This document shows, piece by piece, positions 1 to 12,220 of a DNA stretch of 64,000 nucleotides (positions are counted from its first letter, which is position 1; each line of letters begins with the position of its first letter). The translations under genes were made by a program, and so were the position numbers. The notes beneath the pieces are model-generated. The model worked only from the letters and a program-made list of their open reading frames with translations, did not search any database and had not been told where the DNA came from. The DNA comes from Tetranychus cinnabarinus (Eukaryota > Arthropoda > Arachnida > Trombidiformes > Tetranychidae), in NCBI GenBank assembly GCA_022266195.1, contig WHVY01000008.1, positions 3,657,501 to 3,721,500 of the forward strand, given 5' to 3'.

Positions 1-3000
1 TAATCAAATTGAATTGCCTTCAAATGATTGTTAATATCGATGAATGAATGCTTGAAATGAAACGAGAAAAGCGACCAGATTCATTATTTCAGGATTTTTG
101 ACTAGACTTTTGCAAATGAAAAGAAATGATAAATTTTTCATAAAACTCTTGAATCTATTTATGGATTAAGAACAATGAAAAGTAAAAGTTTCACGTTAAG
201 CTGAATCTTCAACAATCACTTGACTTGACTTTGTCAAATAATCCAAACCTTTACATATTATGACGATGATTATCATGAAGATGATGGTGAAGATGAAGAA
301 GATGAAAGAAAAACAATTTTGACCTTATTTTCAAGGTTCCTTTTATCCCAAAAGCTTTCCTATGTTAATCTTTCTCTTCACTTTTTTGCATCTTTTTCGT
401 CTTTTTGTGTTCATCTTTTGCTTCATTATTTGCAACAGGAAAGAGAATCGAAAGAAAGAGAAGAAAGAAATGATGACGAGAGAAAGGACTACTTCTTCTT
501 CATGGTCTTTCGCTCTTTCATCTCTTCTTTACGCTCGGTTAGCTTAAACTCATTCTTATGTATAAACTTTTTTTTCCCTTTTTTCGAAAAAAAAATTTTT
601 CTTTTTTTACGTTTAAAACATTTTGCACACACGAATAGAGCAACTTGTGAGATGATGAAGAGGAGGTGGACGAGAAATGGGCAGATCTCGGAATGGATTA
701 GGAATCTCTTGAAGTTGTCCTGAGGCGTTATTGGTGGCTAGTGGAGAGTTAAGTTTTTCATGAAAAGATACTTTCGATGAAAGGGAAAGAATAATGAAAT
801 TGGAAACATTGAAATTTACATTGGAAATGCAACAATAACAATTGTGATCAAGGGAATTGTAAAATAGCCTTAAGTATGATCCGGTCAATATGATGACCCT
901 TTTACTGGTTTCACGTTGTTGCTCTTTAATCATGGAAAAGATGGCCAAAAAGAGGAACAAAAATGTAATCATATTTAATTTAAAATCAACATTTCAATAA
1001 CTTTCTTCAACTTGTAATACTAAAATGGATTCAAGCCTCTTGTCTCTTCCTAATATCAACCATTTGAGCTCAAATTTTCATCATTTTACCTCAACAACCT
1101 TTTGCTTTCCAACTTTTCCTAATATCATTTGATGAACCACTTTGGAAAACTGTTTCAAACTTGTTCGCCATTTCTATTTATTTTTTTTCCTTCCTTTTCT
1201 TTCCTTTCTTACCTGAAAGTTACTTGAGAATCAGATTGCCTCTCGAAATGATTCAGAAGCAAAAAAATCTAAAGTTACTGGGAGTTTTGTGTTTTCACTC
1301 CCAAGGTTTGATTATATCGGAAAATATCCGCTGACTTGGGATAATATTTTCAGGAATTTTTCTTTTCTCTAACCTTAACCAATTCTCATTATTTATTTCA
1401 ATTTTGGTCATTTTGATTTGGCCTTTTGACCAACAACTTTTTTGATGAAAAAAAACACTTTTGCAATTTAAATTTTTTACCTCAAAATTCAATTAATAAA
1501 AAAAGACTGATTTATTAACATTTCTGTTCTTCTTGAAACTATTTGAACAATGTTGAAACAATTGATCATGAAGTGATGATGATTCTGTAAGAATTTAATA
1601 AATGGATTTTTTGGATCATTTTTTTGTTCCCTTTTCTTCCAGTGATTTGGAGGTTGATTAAAGTGACTGATCAAACTTGAAACTGAATTAGAGGAAAATG
1701 TTGGCGAAGCAGAAGAGTAAAGTTAGACAAATTGTTTTTCACTTGAGAATGGCTTTGATTGTACAAATTAATTGTCATTTAAAATTGATTGTTTCCATGA
1801 AACTCTCTTTACTCTTGATAATTTAAATTATTATCCAGTATTGACCATCATTAATCCAATTTTCAAGATTATCCTTCAAGAAGTTTCATTGAAGATGAAG
1901 AGTGTGAAAGTGAACAAACAAAGTTAATCAATTTTGTTTCTTTTTTTCTTCTTTTCTCTTCCTTCTGTTTGTCCCTTCTTTTGGTCACTTGGTTTGTCCA
2001 ATCGTTTTATCTTTTCCTTCCTTTTCTTACCTTTAAAGTTATCTTGTTTTTGATACTTTATACTTTATAACACTAAAACTGTGCAAGAATAACTTTGCAA
2101 AGACAAATGATTCCTTGGAAAGCAAACAATTTATCTTCAAATGAAAACCCATCAAAGGCATTTAATAGTTTTTGTCCATTTAGGTGTAAGTTTATCATTT
2201 ATTTTTGTTAACTTTGAGAGGTTCTTTTGTCCACCCGTGTTACATGATAATATAATGCTCAAGATTGCTGTTTTGTGTTGGGTTAGATGCAAGTAAAGCT
2301 GAGTATTTAATAGAGATCAACTTGATTCACAAACTGCGCTTCTGTGATTAGCTTACTTTCAGTCGCAAAATTAGCTTCCATCATTGATATTAAACCAGAA
2401 ACATTAAACAGTTTTCAAATTGTTTGGAAGGAAAACTATTCGAAATTCATTTACAGGTTTGGCTGAGTAGCGCGAGTAATTATTTTTTTCATTTTGCATT
2501 AAATTCGTCAATTATGCAAAATACCGATGCTTTAAATTGTACTTTGAGTCGTAAAATTCAAATGAATTTTATACTTGGATTGAGGCTAGCATTAGCTTTG
2601 ATTAGTAAAATCGATATTATTTTTTCCCCACTGAAATCTATTATGAATTAATACATTGAGATCAGAAAATTAACAAAACCAATTCCATTAATCTCCAAGT
2701 CGATCTTTTTCCTTAAAATGGATACAAAATAAAAAAACTGGATATCGAAATGCTGGCTTCGACAGTGAAAATGGATCGATGGTTTTGGGATTCCGATAAC
2801 AAATAAATAAAACCTTTCACATCAAACGTATTTACTTGTGTTAAAGATTCGTCTCTTGTAACCAGTCAAAACAACCTCAAGTTGATAAGCACTAACTTAG
2901 TGTTTTGACTTGTCAGTTTGCTTTATGAAGATCAACTTTAAACCCATCGCTCAATGCTTTAGAATACGGATTCTGGGTTTGACCATTACTCTGTTTAAAG

Positions 3001-6000
3001 GCGATTTTGAGGCGATTTAAAGGCGAAACCTGAGTTCCATGAAAGATCTAACTTTTCTTCAGACACATAATTTCCCTACAAAATTCAATTGCATGAAAAT
3101 AGATTTTAGAACTCCTTTTAATCGCAATTTCAACATTTGTTAAACTCTTTTTCGATAGAACAGATTAAATTATATTTTCCAATAAATCAAACTCATGACT
3201 AACATCACTTGTAAGTATCAGTTTTGATGATATTTTGTGACTTTGGCTCAAGACTAAAGTTTCCAATTTGGATAACTTTTTATTCCTTGTTATCGAAACT
3301 GATGAAGATTTTAACCACAAATTGTTTAAGTAAAATGAAGAGAAATATTTATTGCTATAAAATCAACTCCTGTCATTTGAGCAGTTTCATGAGCAAATAC
3401 AAATAACAATGATTATCACCGAGTTGTGAAATAACCTGATGCCAGTCAAACCTTGAATAAGCCAACAAAACCAAACGATTGAATCGCAACCATTAATGAA
3501 CAGCAAAAAACATTGCAAAACTATTAATTTCAATTGACTGATCAGCGTTTAAACCTGTAATCAAAATGCATCAACAGTTGAAGAGTCGTCATTAGCAGGC
3601 TTGACAAAACACCAAAAAAGCAACAATCAACAGCTGAGTCTAGCGCACAGCAAAAGACATCAAATTATCCTGATTAACATTTATAATTGATGGTTTATCA
3701 AGTTTGTGGTTTGTATAGTAAAGAAGGCAAAAAAGATGTTTAATAACTTTTTTCACTTTCACCAAACAATGACAAAAAATTATTCAGGTAACTCAACATT
3801 TTAATTAATAAAAAGGCGGTGATTTGTAATAAGGAAACAGTGAGAAGCGGAAAAGCGATGAATTTGTTTTGATGAAAAGAAGGGAAAAAATGTTTATATT
3901 TATACACAAAATTATGGTCCAAAGATGTTGCTCTTGTTATCATCATTACCATTATCAGGATAACATTTATTATTATTAGTCGGGGAATGATATTGAGGGA
4001 TAAGATGTGAGGGAGGAAGAGGAGGAGGCAGGGAAAGTGAAATGTTTTGCGTGTTTATTGCGAGTAAAAAATTATTAATAACTTGTTTACTCAACTAACA
4101 TATAGAGACTGTCGATTGAACCCAAAATGCTGAGTAAAATTATTCAAATGCAACAAAATTGTCATCATAATTATTTTCATGGCAACAAGAAATGACTCTT
4201 TATTGTCTCACTTTTATTACAAAATCAGGTTTCAACGAAATTCACACATTTTCATAATTGGATAAATTATTTAAATTATGATAATTTATGTGTATTTATT
4301 CATTGCAACAAGTTTTTTAGGAACCATTCAACTTTTTTTTGTACTTTTTTCCCTTTTTAATCACTTTTTGTTCAATTCATCTTGAATAATTTTTTCATCT
4401 GGAAAATTTCAGCTTTTTTCGTTTTCGATTGAAAGCAATTTTTATTACGATTTAATGGTCATTTTGATTATGCTTTTCAACGCAATCTTTCGGAGTTTCA
4501 GTAACGGCTCATGAAAATGAACTTTAAATTTTTTCAAAAGATGTTGACAATTGAGTTTTTATAAGAAAGCAATCGATGAATGAGTTAATAGTTAGGGAAA
4601 AGTAATGAGATAAAAAACTCGAGACGACTCTCGAATGGTTCATCTCATGACTTGAAGATATTGCGATTCAACTGATTTGCATAAAAATGTAATCTAATCT
4701 TGACACTTGTTTTTGATTTTAAAGACTCTTTTGTTTAACTATTTAGTTAAATATTGGCTAACTTGAGCATATTAATAGTTTAGGATTGTCTTATCCTTTG
4801 TGTTGTGTCTTGAGGTTAGCATTTTAATTTGACCAAACCTAAACTTACTTGTTAGTTATAGTCTAAGCTTATCTCTGGTTAAGCCCTCTGGATTATTTGC
4901 TCACCTTTCCTTTGGACTTCCAGCTGAGCTGGATATTGGTTGAGGTAGGCAATGGATGGCAAGGAATAGATGGCGCCTTAAGAGCTAACATGACTAGTCA
5001 GTCCAATAACAAAACAGGTATTTTAAGAAAGGTGAGAATGAGCTTTCAAATAATCACTTCATTTTACTTCTCATGTGAATTTGAAACGCAACATATAGCC
5101 TGACGAGCCTCATGTGACCATTTATTTCACCTCAATTGTCCTAATGAAGTAAAAAAGATAAATGGAAAAAACTTTCATTATTGATGAGAAATTCAATTTT
5201 ACTATTTTTACACTGACATTGAGTTTCATGAATAGTTTCTGTAGCTTCATGGAAACATTTTATCAATTTAAAAACATCGATATAATCAAGTAATTTAATT
5301 ATAAAATGGATAAAAAATAAGAAACACTTTACAGTTTCGGTCATTGTTCTGTTATCAAATATTTTCTCATTGAAACTTTTTCTGGAAATTATCTTTTCTC
5401 AACAAATTCACAAGATTTTCCTGGTTTGAAGCCAAAAGGTTACTGATTTTCTGGCTTGATCAGCTTCAGTGGTTGGCCGAAACAATTTGTGTTTCTTGCC
5501 ACGAGGCGAGTCTCACTTATTGACCATTTTTCCTGCTTGTCCATTATTTTACTTCATTAAAACAATCATTAAAAATGACCTATTTTTACACCTCAAATGG
5601 TTCGTAAACAAGTTTTGATTATCAACATCAAAGTGATGAAACTTAATTCTTTATTTAGGCTCATGAAACGTTGAAAATTTGAATTTTTCTCAACTATTAA
5701 AAGAACAATATTGTAAATTTTGGAAACAGAAGTATTGATCTTTTAAATCTGTTACTTAGTTCCTGAAACAAGTAGCATTTGAAAATTTATTACAAGTTTA
5801 TCACTGAAGCGGCCTTTATTATTTGATAATAAACTTGAAATGATGAGAGTTGATGACATTACGGCTCAATGGTTGGTTTTATTGTTAAGAAGATGAATAG
5901 CAAAGTTAATATTGAGAATGATAATAATGACAATGGTAATAATCATAGCAATGTTGTAGCAGAAGAATCGAGATTCAAATCAAACTCAGGGAACCGGAAT

Positions 6001-7690
6001 AAATTGATATTAGATTGATCACGCTCTTTCAGTTTCAACCTCGATATTACCTTGTTTTCATTTTCTTGTGACTCTTTACGTTTCCCTTTTTTGGTTATAT
6101 CATTAATATCATCTTATAATCAACTTGCTTTGCTCAATTGACGGGAAAATTTCATTGATTAAAAATGATGAAAATACCTCTCAATTCATCCCTTTTATTC
6201 ACCAATCATTCAATGGACAGGTCAAGTAGTCCTTTTATTTTCAGTTATTTTAACGTACAAAATTACAAGTCCAGGGAAATGATGAGTTAATCGCAATCAA
6301 AGATTGAAATAATTTTATAACAATAAAAAGGAATGTCCATTGATTGTTCACCCAATACAATGTAATAACCAATCGAAAAGATTTTGAAAAAATTGGTCAT
6401 TCTTTTTCCTGTCAATGTCAAGAGCAATGAAATTTCTAAGAGATTGAGAAGATTAATTAACTAACAAAAACTGATGAAATATTAATATTTGCATATACAT
6501 GACCACAAAGTAAGGTAAATTGACAAAAGGCGAAAAAATAATGCATTGGCATAAAATGAATGCTTTTGAATAAAAATATGACTGCATCGAAAAGGAAAAG
6601 TCCTGATAGTGAAATTGACATTGCAACGGTTCGAAAGGATTTGTTGAAACTAGACTTAAAACTAGAGTTCGGTTTCTGTCAGTTCAGTGCAAACAACTGA
6701 ATCTGATGTAAATCAATTTGAATGACTTATTGATCTCTAAAATCTGCTCATCTGGTGATTCACATCGACATGAGTCAATACATTGTTTGACCTTATCGCC
6801 AATATTGTTATCGGTCGATTCTGATCCGATGAGGTTAGTTCAAGTTGAATAAGGTTAGATAAGGTTAGACTAGGTTAGTTTAAGCAGGCTGCTCAACGGG
6901 AAAATTAAAAATGTTTATTTACTTGTGACAATACTGATGAGTGAAGCTTTAAATGTATCTTTTGATGAACAAGGTAAAGATATGCCATCTAACGGTAATA
7001 AAATGCAACTAAAGGTTTTGATTAAATGGCAGGAAATAAAAGGTGGCTCTACCAAGTGAATAAAAAGTGAACTAATTTACTCATATAGTTGAGTGATTCA
7101 TTTAAATTTAAATTGCTTTCATTTGCAAACCATTTCTAGCCTTCTATACACTTGATTTACTTCAAAACTCATCAAATGAAACTCAAAACTTGAAAACAAG
7201 GTGTGTCCGGGTCAACAGCAAAAAAATGAATTAAAATTGCAAATCTTTTTCTTTTTTTTCAGATGATTATCTCATCAGATTACATTCAATGTAAAAACGA
7301 GTCTGTCAAATGAATATGATAATGATTCAAATGAATGATGAATAATTAGAGTTTGAAATAATTTATGCAACAAAATGTAAACTAATCAACGAAATTAATT
7401 GCACATTTTGAGAGATAATGATTTGTCAAATTTTTAAATAATCATCTGAAAAGGCGGTTCCAATTAGGATTAATCAACTCTATTGTTTTAATGAATTTTG
7501 GCAATTAAATGTTGCCCTTTAAATAGTGAAAACAAGTGTTGATTTCATGGCTAAAAAGGGAAACTGGAAAAGAAAGAGAAATGAATTGAAACTTTTTTTT
7601 CTTCATTTCATGAGAATTGTAAAAACATGCGCATGATTTACAGAATGAAAGTTAATTACAGGGTTGATTGATTGCGTTTTCATTGAAAAA
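1..7690. other. Intergenic DNA with no recognised gene
   Basis: AT-rich sequence with only short open frames in homopolymer-rich DNA (for example pyrimidine tracts near 320-620). I could not match any translated stretch to a protein family, and no frame showed a convincing exon flanked by splice sites. A purine-rich GAT/GAA tract lies near 255-310. Distal regulatory DNA or a long intron of an unseen gene is possible. Confidence 0.5.
6833..6878 (+). repeat. Four GGTTAG motifs, three spaced exactly 10 bp apart
   Basis: GGTTAG occurs at 6833, 6853, 6863 and 6873. The unit resembles the arthropod telomere repeat TTAGG, but the 10-bp spacing is not that of a telomeric tract. It could be a small tandem repeat or a cluster of protein-binding sites on one face of the helix. 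Confidence 0.4.
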
Positions 7691-7691
7691 C

Positions 7692-8575
7692 TGAAACAAA
7701 AGGCCGTTTTCCCATTGATTCACAATGAACAACAATAAACAGATTGTTCATCAAAGACAATGAATGATGCAATTATCAGTCAACTGGCAACCAATTATAA
7801 CAACAATTTAATGGGCAACAATTTTATTCATATTCATCAGATAATAGACTCTTTGTTAATGATTATCATTGTTATTATCATAATAATTAATGGAACGATA
7901 TTCAAGGCATTTGACGTCACACTTTGAATCATGTGATCCTGTTGTTGTCCAAGGTAATAACCATTGAATTGTGAGCAGTTGAAAGGCGCCGTCTTTAAGG
8001 AGTGGTAAAAGTTAAGCTTATTTTCGCTGTTTAGGCCTTTCACTGTAAATCCCAATGAAAGGGACGACAATCGATAACATTTTACTCTCTTTTCTTGTGT
8101 TGAGCCCTCTATTGGTTCAAGCAACCTTCCTTCAGTCTCTTCGCTCTTCGCTCTTCTTTTCATCATTCCTCATTGGATATTCAACTTTAATAATCGCTAG
8201 TTAATAACATTTACATTGAGAGTCAAGATAATGATCAGTTTATTTGAAATTCAATTTGATCATCCAACACCTTTTCAACTTTTGTTTGCTTTTTTTGTGC
8301 AATAATTTCATGTTTACATCCAAATCAATTATTACTTATAATTGCGTGATTAATCTTGTTAAACTTTTTGATTCAATCGTAATTTAATTCCGAAATGTTT
8401 AAAGAAAACAAGTTCGATATAAATCAATTTCTGAAGTTGAAATCATGCAGCGATTCTTCAACAATCTGACCAGTTTCATCTTCAATGAATAATCAATAGT
8501 TTGCTTTTCAAGATTGAAATGGTTTTGATTTTTTCTTGAGTTTCTTAATTAATTTAATTGCCTATGACTGAACGA
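7692..8575 (+). repeat. Segmental duplication A, copy 1
   Basis: Near-identical to 39033-39885, with a roughly 25-bp deletion near the left end and a small ATT/ATC microsatellite indel. It contains a minus-strand open frame of 109 codons (7837-8166), which is 113 codons in the other copy. The frames differ by one residue plus the microsatellite, but flanking non-coding DNA is equally similar, so this is not evidence of coding constraint. A perfect CRE-type palindrome TGACGTCA lies at 7912-7919. Confidence 0.8.
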
Positions 8576-8800
8576 GAAAACAAACAAAATTTGGGTGCGA
8601 ACTGATGAAAAAAGGTTAGCTAACGAAAGATGAAGAAGAACTCATAGCTTCGGAATCTTATGTTCAATAATAAAGCTAATAATCACCAATATTTACGAAT
8701 AATTGAACTCGATTTAATTTTAAATTAGCGCACTTGTGAGTTCAAGATACATGAGTAAGACTCGATTATTGGTTCGACTTATGATTTTTATATTTTCGAT
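8400..8800 (+). repeat. Diverged repeat D, copy 1
   Basis: The stretch around 8400-8800, with an AATTAATTTAATTG-like motif and phrases such as TAATAAAGCTAAT, is repeated at 10560-10960 and, most clearly, at 39800-40190. The spacing suggests an old tandem duplication opened by insertion of the material between 8.8 and 10.5 kb, including the copia relic. Confidence 0.5.
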
Positions 8801-9010
8801 AATTTGAGGTGAAAGTTGAACGTTCTAAGACCTTTTGTACCGCTGTGGAGACAGATTTTTTTAAGAAACTCATTTTCTGTTGTAACTCTCAATGACCAAT
8901 CAGAAAATGACTTTTTTCGGATAATAAAATTTCTTTCCGATTTAAGGACAAGCTCTTCACTTCTAACTAGAACCATAGAGAATGAGCTGAAAATATGGAT
9001 TACCGATAAC
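8790..9010 (-). repeat. Dispersed repeat E, copy 1 (inverted)
   Basis: The reverse complement matches 10130-10420 and 36340-36640. Shared landmarks read in the repeat sense are CTTGTCC, GATTGGTCATTGA, CAGAAAATGAGTTTC and ACAAAAGGT. A 62-codon minus-strand frame covers it, but the other copies carry stops in this frame. Probably an unclassified mobile-element remnant. Confidence 0.5.
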
Positions 9011-9449
9011 TTTATCTACTTTATCAACAGTTTTCATGATTTCGATGAATGGTCTAATACTTTGTTGCCTAATAAATGTACATGCATTTCAAGAATGTAA
9101 CGCTTGGTCACAATTCTTTCAACATTTATATTTACTATGGGTTATATTGTTCTAAAATATGGGAAGATTCATGGCAGAATGCTACGTATTTGCTTTGTTG
9201 CCAGGTGAATGTTTTTGGATCCTTTTATTGACTGCTTGAATGATACAATTGGTACAATTGAGCGTAAACTCCCGATGCTATAATCAATAACTTTTAACGT
9301 TGGAAATTTGATCTGCTTTCTGCATCACGCGTTAGGCAAGAGCTCAGATTCTGAGCTCAGTAATAATGATGCTAAAAGATTGCAACAATTGCATACAAAG
9401 ATGCCAAAGCGATTGAGTGATTGAGTCTTAAAGTTCTGAATCCAACTGT

Positions 9450-10050
9450 TATTTGAATAAGAAACACTTCTGCTCGTAATTGGCATGGAAAGCTTGACCA
9501 CGTTGGAATACAGCCTATTATGGATAATTGAATGTGGTACTATTGTAAAAGATGATACTAATAATGAGACTTCTTTTGATATACTGTTGGGCTCGTAAGA
9601 TCAGAATGCTTTCCGTTGGTTATACTAACACTAATAAAAACTATCAGATGTATGTCCCTCAAGCTAAGGCTGTAACCATTTCAAGGGATGTAGTTTGCAA
9701 GTTACCTTGCCAAGGAGCAGGGAGACCCAAAGGTCCTTAAGAAAAGGTGTTCCAGAAAAAAGATATGAGCTCAGTTCGCTAGTTTAAATCTTGTTCATGA
9801 TATGACTGAAACAATGATTCATAAAGAAGCAAATTGCCAGCAAAGATTCTAAGTGAATGCAAGAAATGGGCGAAGAGATGGTTGCCTTAAAAGTGAATGA
9901 AATTGATAACTAAATAAAAAACAAACCACGTGACCTTTGCTCCTGTTATTAGGTTTGAATGAGTTCGAGTTGTACCAGCATTTGCAGCCTAACAGAGACT
10001 TGAGCTCCCCCGATTCGATATTAAAACAGTTTTTCTTACACTTACTCAAT
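9450..10050 (+). mobile_element. Decayed Ty1/copia retrotransposon fragment
   Basis: Conceptual translation across frameshifts and stops gives copia pol landmarks in the expected order. First is a GAG-pre-integrase-like NWHGKLDHVG near 9476-9507. Next is the integrase C-terminal signature SVGYTNTNKNYQMYVP followed by AVTISRDVV (about 9612-9705). Last is the start of the reverse-transcriptase region, MQEMGEEMVALKVNEIDN (about 9856-9912), cut by stops. No LTRs were recognised. Clearly non-functional. Confidence 0.7.
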
Positions 10051-10129
10051 GAAGCGATATTTATGGAGAAACATGAAGGTTACAATGATGGCCCATGAAC
10101 ATCAATAAGCTTTATCGATGAAAAATTAT

Positions 10130-10420
10130 TTTCAGTTCATTCGCTATGTTCTGCTAAAAGTGAACTACTTGTCCAAAAAAAGAAATTTGATTACCCGAAA
10201 TGAGGACATTTTCTGATTGGTTGTAGAAGTTTACAACAGAAAAATGAGTTTCACGAAAAAAATCTGCCTTCACAAGGGTACAAGAGGTATTCGAAGTATC
10301 AACTTTATCGAAAAATAATGATAACAAAAATCTTTTAATTCCTATAACAAACTGGACTCATTTTTAATGCCGTTAAAAGCATACAAACGCCCTACTTTTA
10401 AATCGAAATCAGATTTTATG
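10130..10420 (+). repeat. Dispersed repeat E, copy 2
   Basis: Homologous to 36340-36640 in the same orientation and to 8790-9010 inverted. Shared elements include AGAAAAATGAGTTTCA, a following TTCACAA, and AATCTTTTAATT. It contains stops in all frames. Confidence 0.5.
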
Positions 10421-10559
10421 CCAGAACTTCATAGCAAAATTTTTCAATTCCAATCGTATTTATTCATAACTTGTACACCATAAAAGATACACCAGTTTGT
10501 CTCATGAAATGGACTAAATAAGAAAAACTTTCCAAACAAAATTAAATCAAGTAAATTGA

Positions 10560-10960
10560 TTGTTAATTTTTCAGCGAAAACGTTCGATAAAGCTCAATTT
10601 TTGAATAATCAAATCTTGAATTTCAAGCGATTTTTTATTGGTTTTCATTTTAATGAATAATTCGTATTTTTTATAATATTAAAATGCTTTTGGTTTTTTC
10701 TTGGGGTTCAAATTAATTTGATTGACAACGAAAAAGGTTTGCGAACGAAAAATGAGGAAGAACTCAGTTTTGAAATCTTTCTGTTCGTTAATAAAGCTAA
10801 TCATCATTAATATTGACGAATCAATTGAACTCAATTTAGTTTTGGATTAACGCACTTGTTAGTTAAAAACTAATGAGCAAAAAAGATTAATAAGACTCGA
10901 GCGAGTCATTGAGACCATAGGAAAGTATTTAACTTTAAGGCTTCGAATTTTGCGTTTTGT
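10560..10960 (+). repeat. Diverged repeat D, copy 2
   Basis: Matches 39900-40190 closely, sharing TCTTTCTGTTCGTTAAT and CATTGAGACCATAGGAAAG, and matches 8400-8800 more loosely. Part of the block that precedes the FLYWCH/tail region in both the 7.7-14 kb and the 39-42 kb duplicates. Confidence 0.55.
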
Positions 10961-11225
10961 TCATTGTTCGATGCTTTTGGATTGAACGAAATGTTTGAAA
11001 CAAAAGTTGTATCTTAATCCTTGTGACCTTTTTTTGATTAAAACATTATCAGCTGTAATTAAGGCAAAAGACAACATTTTCCCATATTAATATATTCATC
11101 AACTTACAGTCTTTTAATCGAACTGTAAAATCGTGCAAACATCTTTTTAAGGACAAATTTTTCTTTGCACTTAATGGCGTTCTCATTGTTCTTTACCTTT
11201 AACTCGTTCAATAGTCAATCTAATA

Positions 11226-11831
11226 CAGTAAAGCTCGTTTGTTGAGACAGTAAGAGTGAATGAGTGTGACATTAGATTTTTTAGGAGAAATTTTCGCATG
11301 ATTTCAGACGCTGAAAATCAGTGAAGAAGTTTAAAAATTTTTCCTTAAAATGAACAAAATATGAAGATATGGATTCAGTAAGGAACTAGCTCTAGGTGTC
11401 TCATTCGGTAAAGATCCAAAACAGCCGAAGTCCGAACAGCCAAATACAAAGCTGCTTAAATTAAATAAAACTACTTAAATGATCAAATTTATTAGGGGCA
11501 TCAAAAAGTACTTTTGTTTTTTTACCACTGACTTTTGTTTCAATTTTGAATAAGTTTGACTCAATCAATTGACTCAATAATTCCAAGGACACAAGAGCAT
11601 CGATGTAGGTGCATGTAGGCCATTTTTTGACTCGATCGGAGTTAATTACTATAATTAATTATCAATATCCATAGAAAAGTTTTTTGGACTTTTCGCTCTC
11701 AGTGTCTCAAAATATTCTTAGTAAACAAAGAGTTTTATGGTTTTTGAGCAAACAAAAAATAAGTGTCGCATTCAATCGCTCAAGTGTCTCACTCATCCAC
11801 TCTTACTGTCTCAAACAAACGAGTTTTATTG
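11226..11831 (+). mobile_element. Non-autonomous TA-flanked TIR element (pogo/Tc1-like MITE)
   Basis: 606 bp bounded by inverted repeats of about 50 bp. The left end starts CAGTAAAGCTCGTTTGTT and the right end, reverse-complemented, starts CAATAAAACTCGTTTGTTT. Both continue GAGACAGTAAGAGTG. TA dinucleotides flank both ends (11224-11225 and 11832-11833). The inverted paralogous sequence at 25310-25311 shows the empty site with a single TA, confirming insertion by a TA-duplicating transposase. No transposase frame is present. CAGT-type ends and TA duplication fit the Tc1/mariner/pogo superfamily. Confidence 0.85.
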
Positions 11832-11834
11832 TAA

Positions 11835-12010
11835 TGTGAATCAACTTGTATCCAATCGAGAGTTGATGATTAAATATTAATTTCAATTATCTGATATCTT
11901 TAGTTATTGAGAGATCCATTTACAGTTAACCTTGCATAGTTAACTTCACCTGAGACGACAGAAACACTGTTTAGTTACTCTCTGAGTCTTGTCACTTCAG
12001 GAAATAGACT
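11835..12010 (+). repeat. Unique flank shared with inverted block at 25.1-25.3 kb
   Basis: Contains CAACTTGTATCCAAT and, further on, CATAGTTAACTTCACCTGAG and the TCTGAGTCTTG region. The same order appears on the minus strand at about 25335-25140. A shorter plus-strand piece lies at 23565-23640 (AGTTAACTTGACCTGAGACGG). These shared flanks show that the gene-tail regions were duplicated together with intergenic DNA. Confidence 0.65.
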
Positions 12011-12220
12011 CGGTGTAGAGTCATGTCGCAAATTGAGAGCTTTCAAATCCATTCTCAGTAACTCGCTAATTTTGGAAAAAAGGATTAGGATTAACACGGA
12101 TTAGTGAAAGGGTCAGTAAATGCTTTTGTTTTTTCCGAAAACATCTTGCGAACACATTGATTTTTTTGAAATATATAATCAGGAAAAATACGAATTCAGT
12201 TCATTCATCTATTTCTTAGC

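Noticed and set aside
613..972. 119-codon minus-strand frame with hydrophobic start
   Set aside because: No family match, no splice or polyadenylation context, and overlapping open frames on the other strand in low-complexity DNA.
7837..8166. 109-codon minus-strand frame, repeated as 113 codons at 39143-39484
   Set aside because: Flanking non-coding DNA is equally identical, the end is a translated ATT/ATC microsatellite, and no family resemblance was seen. Kept only as a note in the duplication.
9552..9740. 62-codon frame treated as a gene
   Set aside because: It is a piece of copia integrase with stops on either side.
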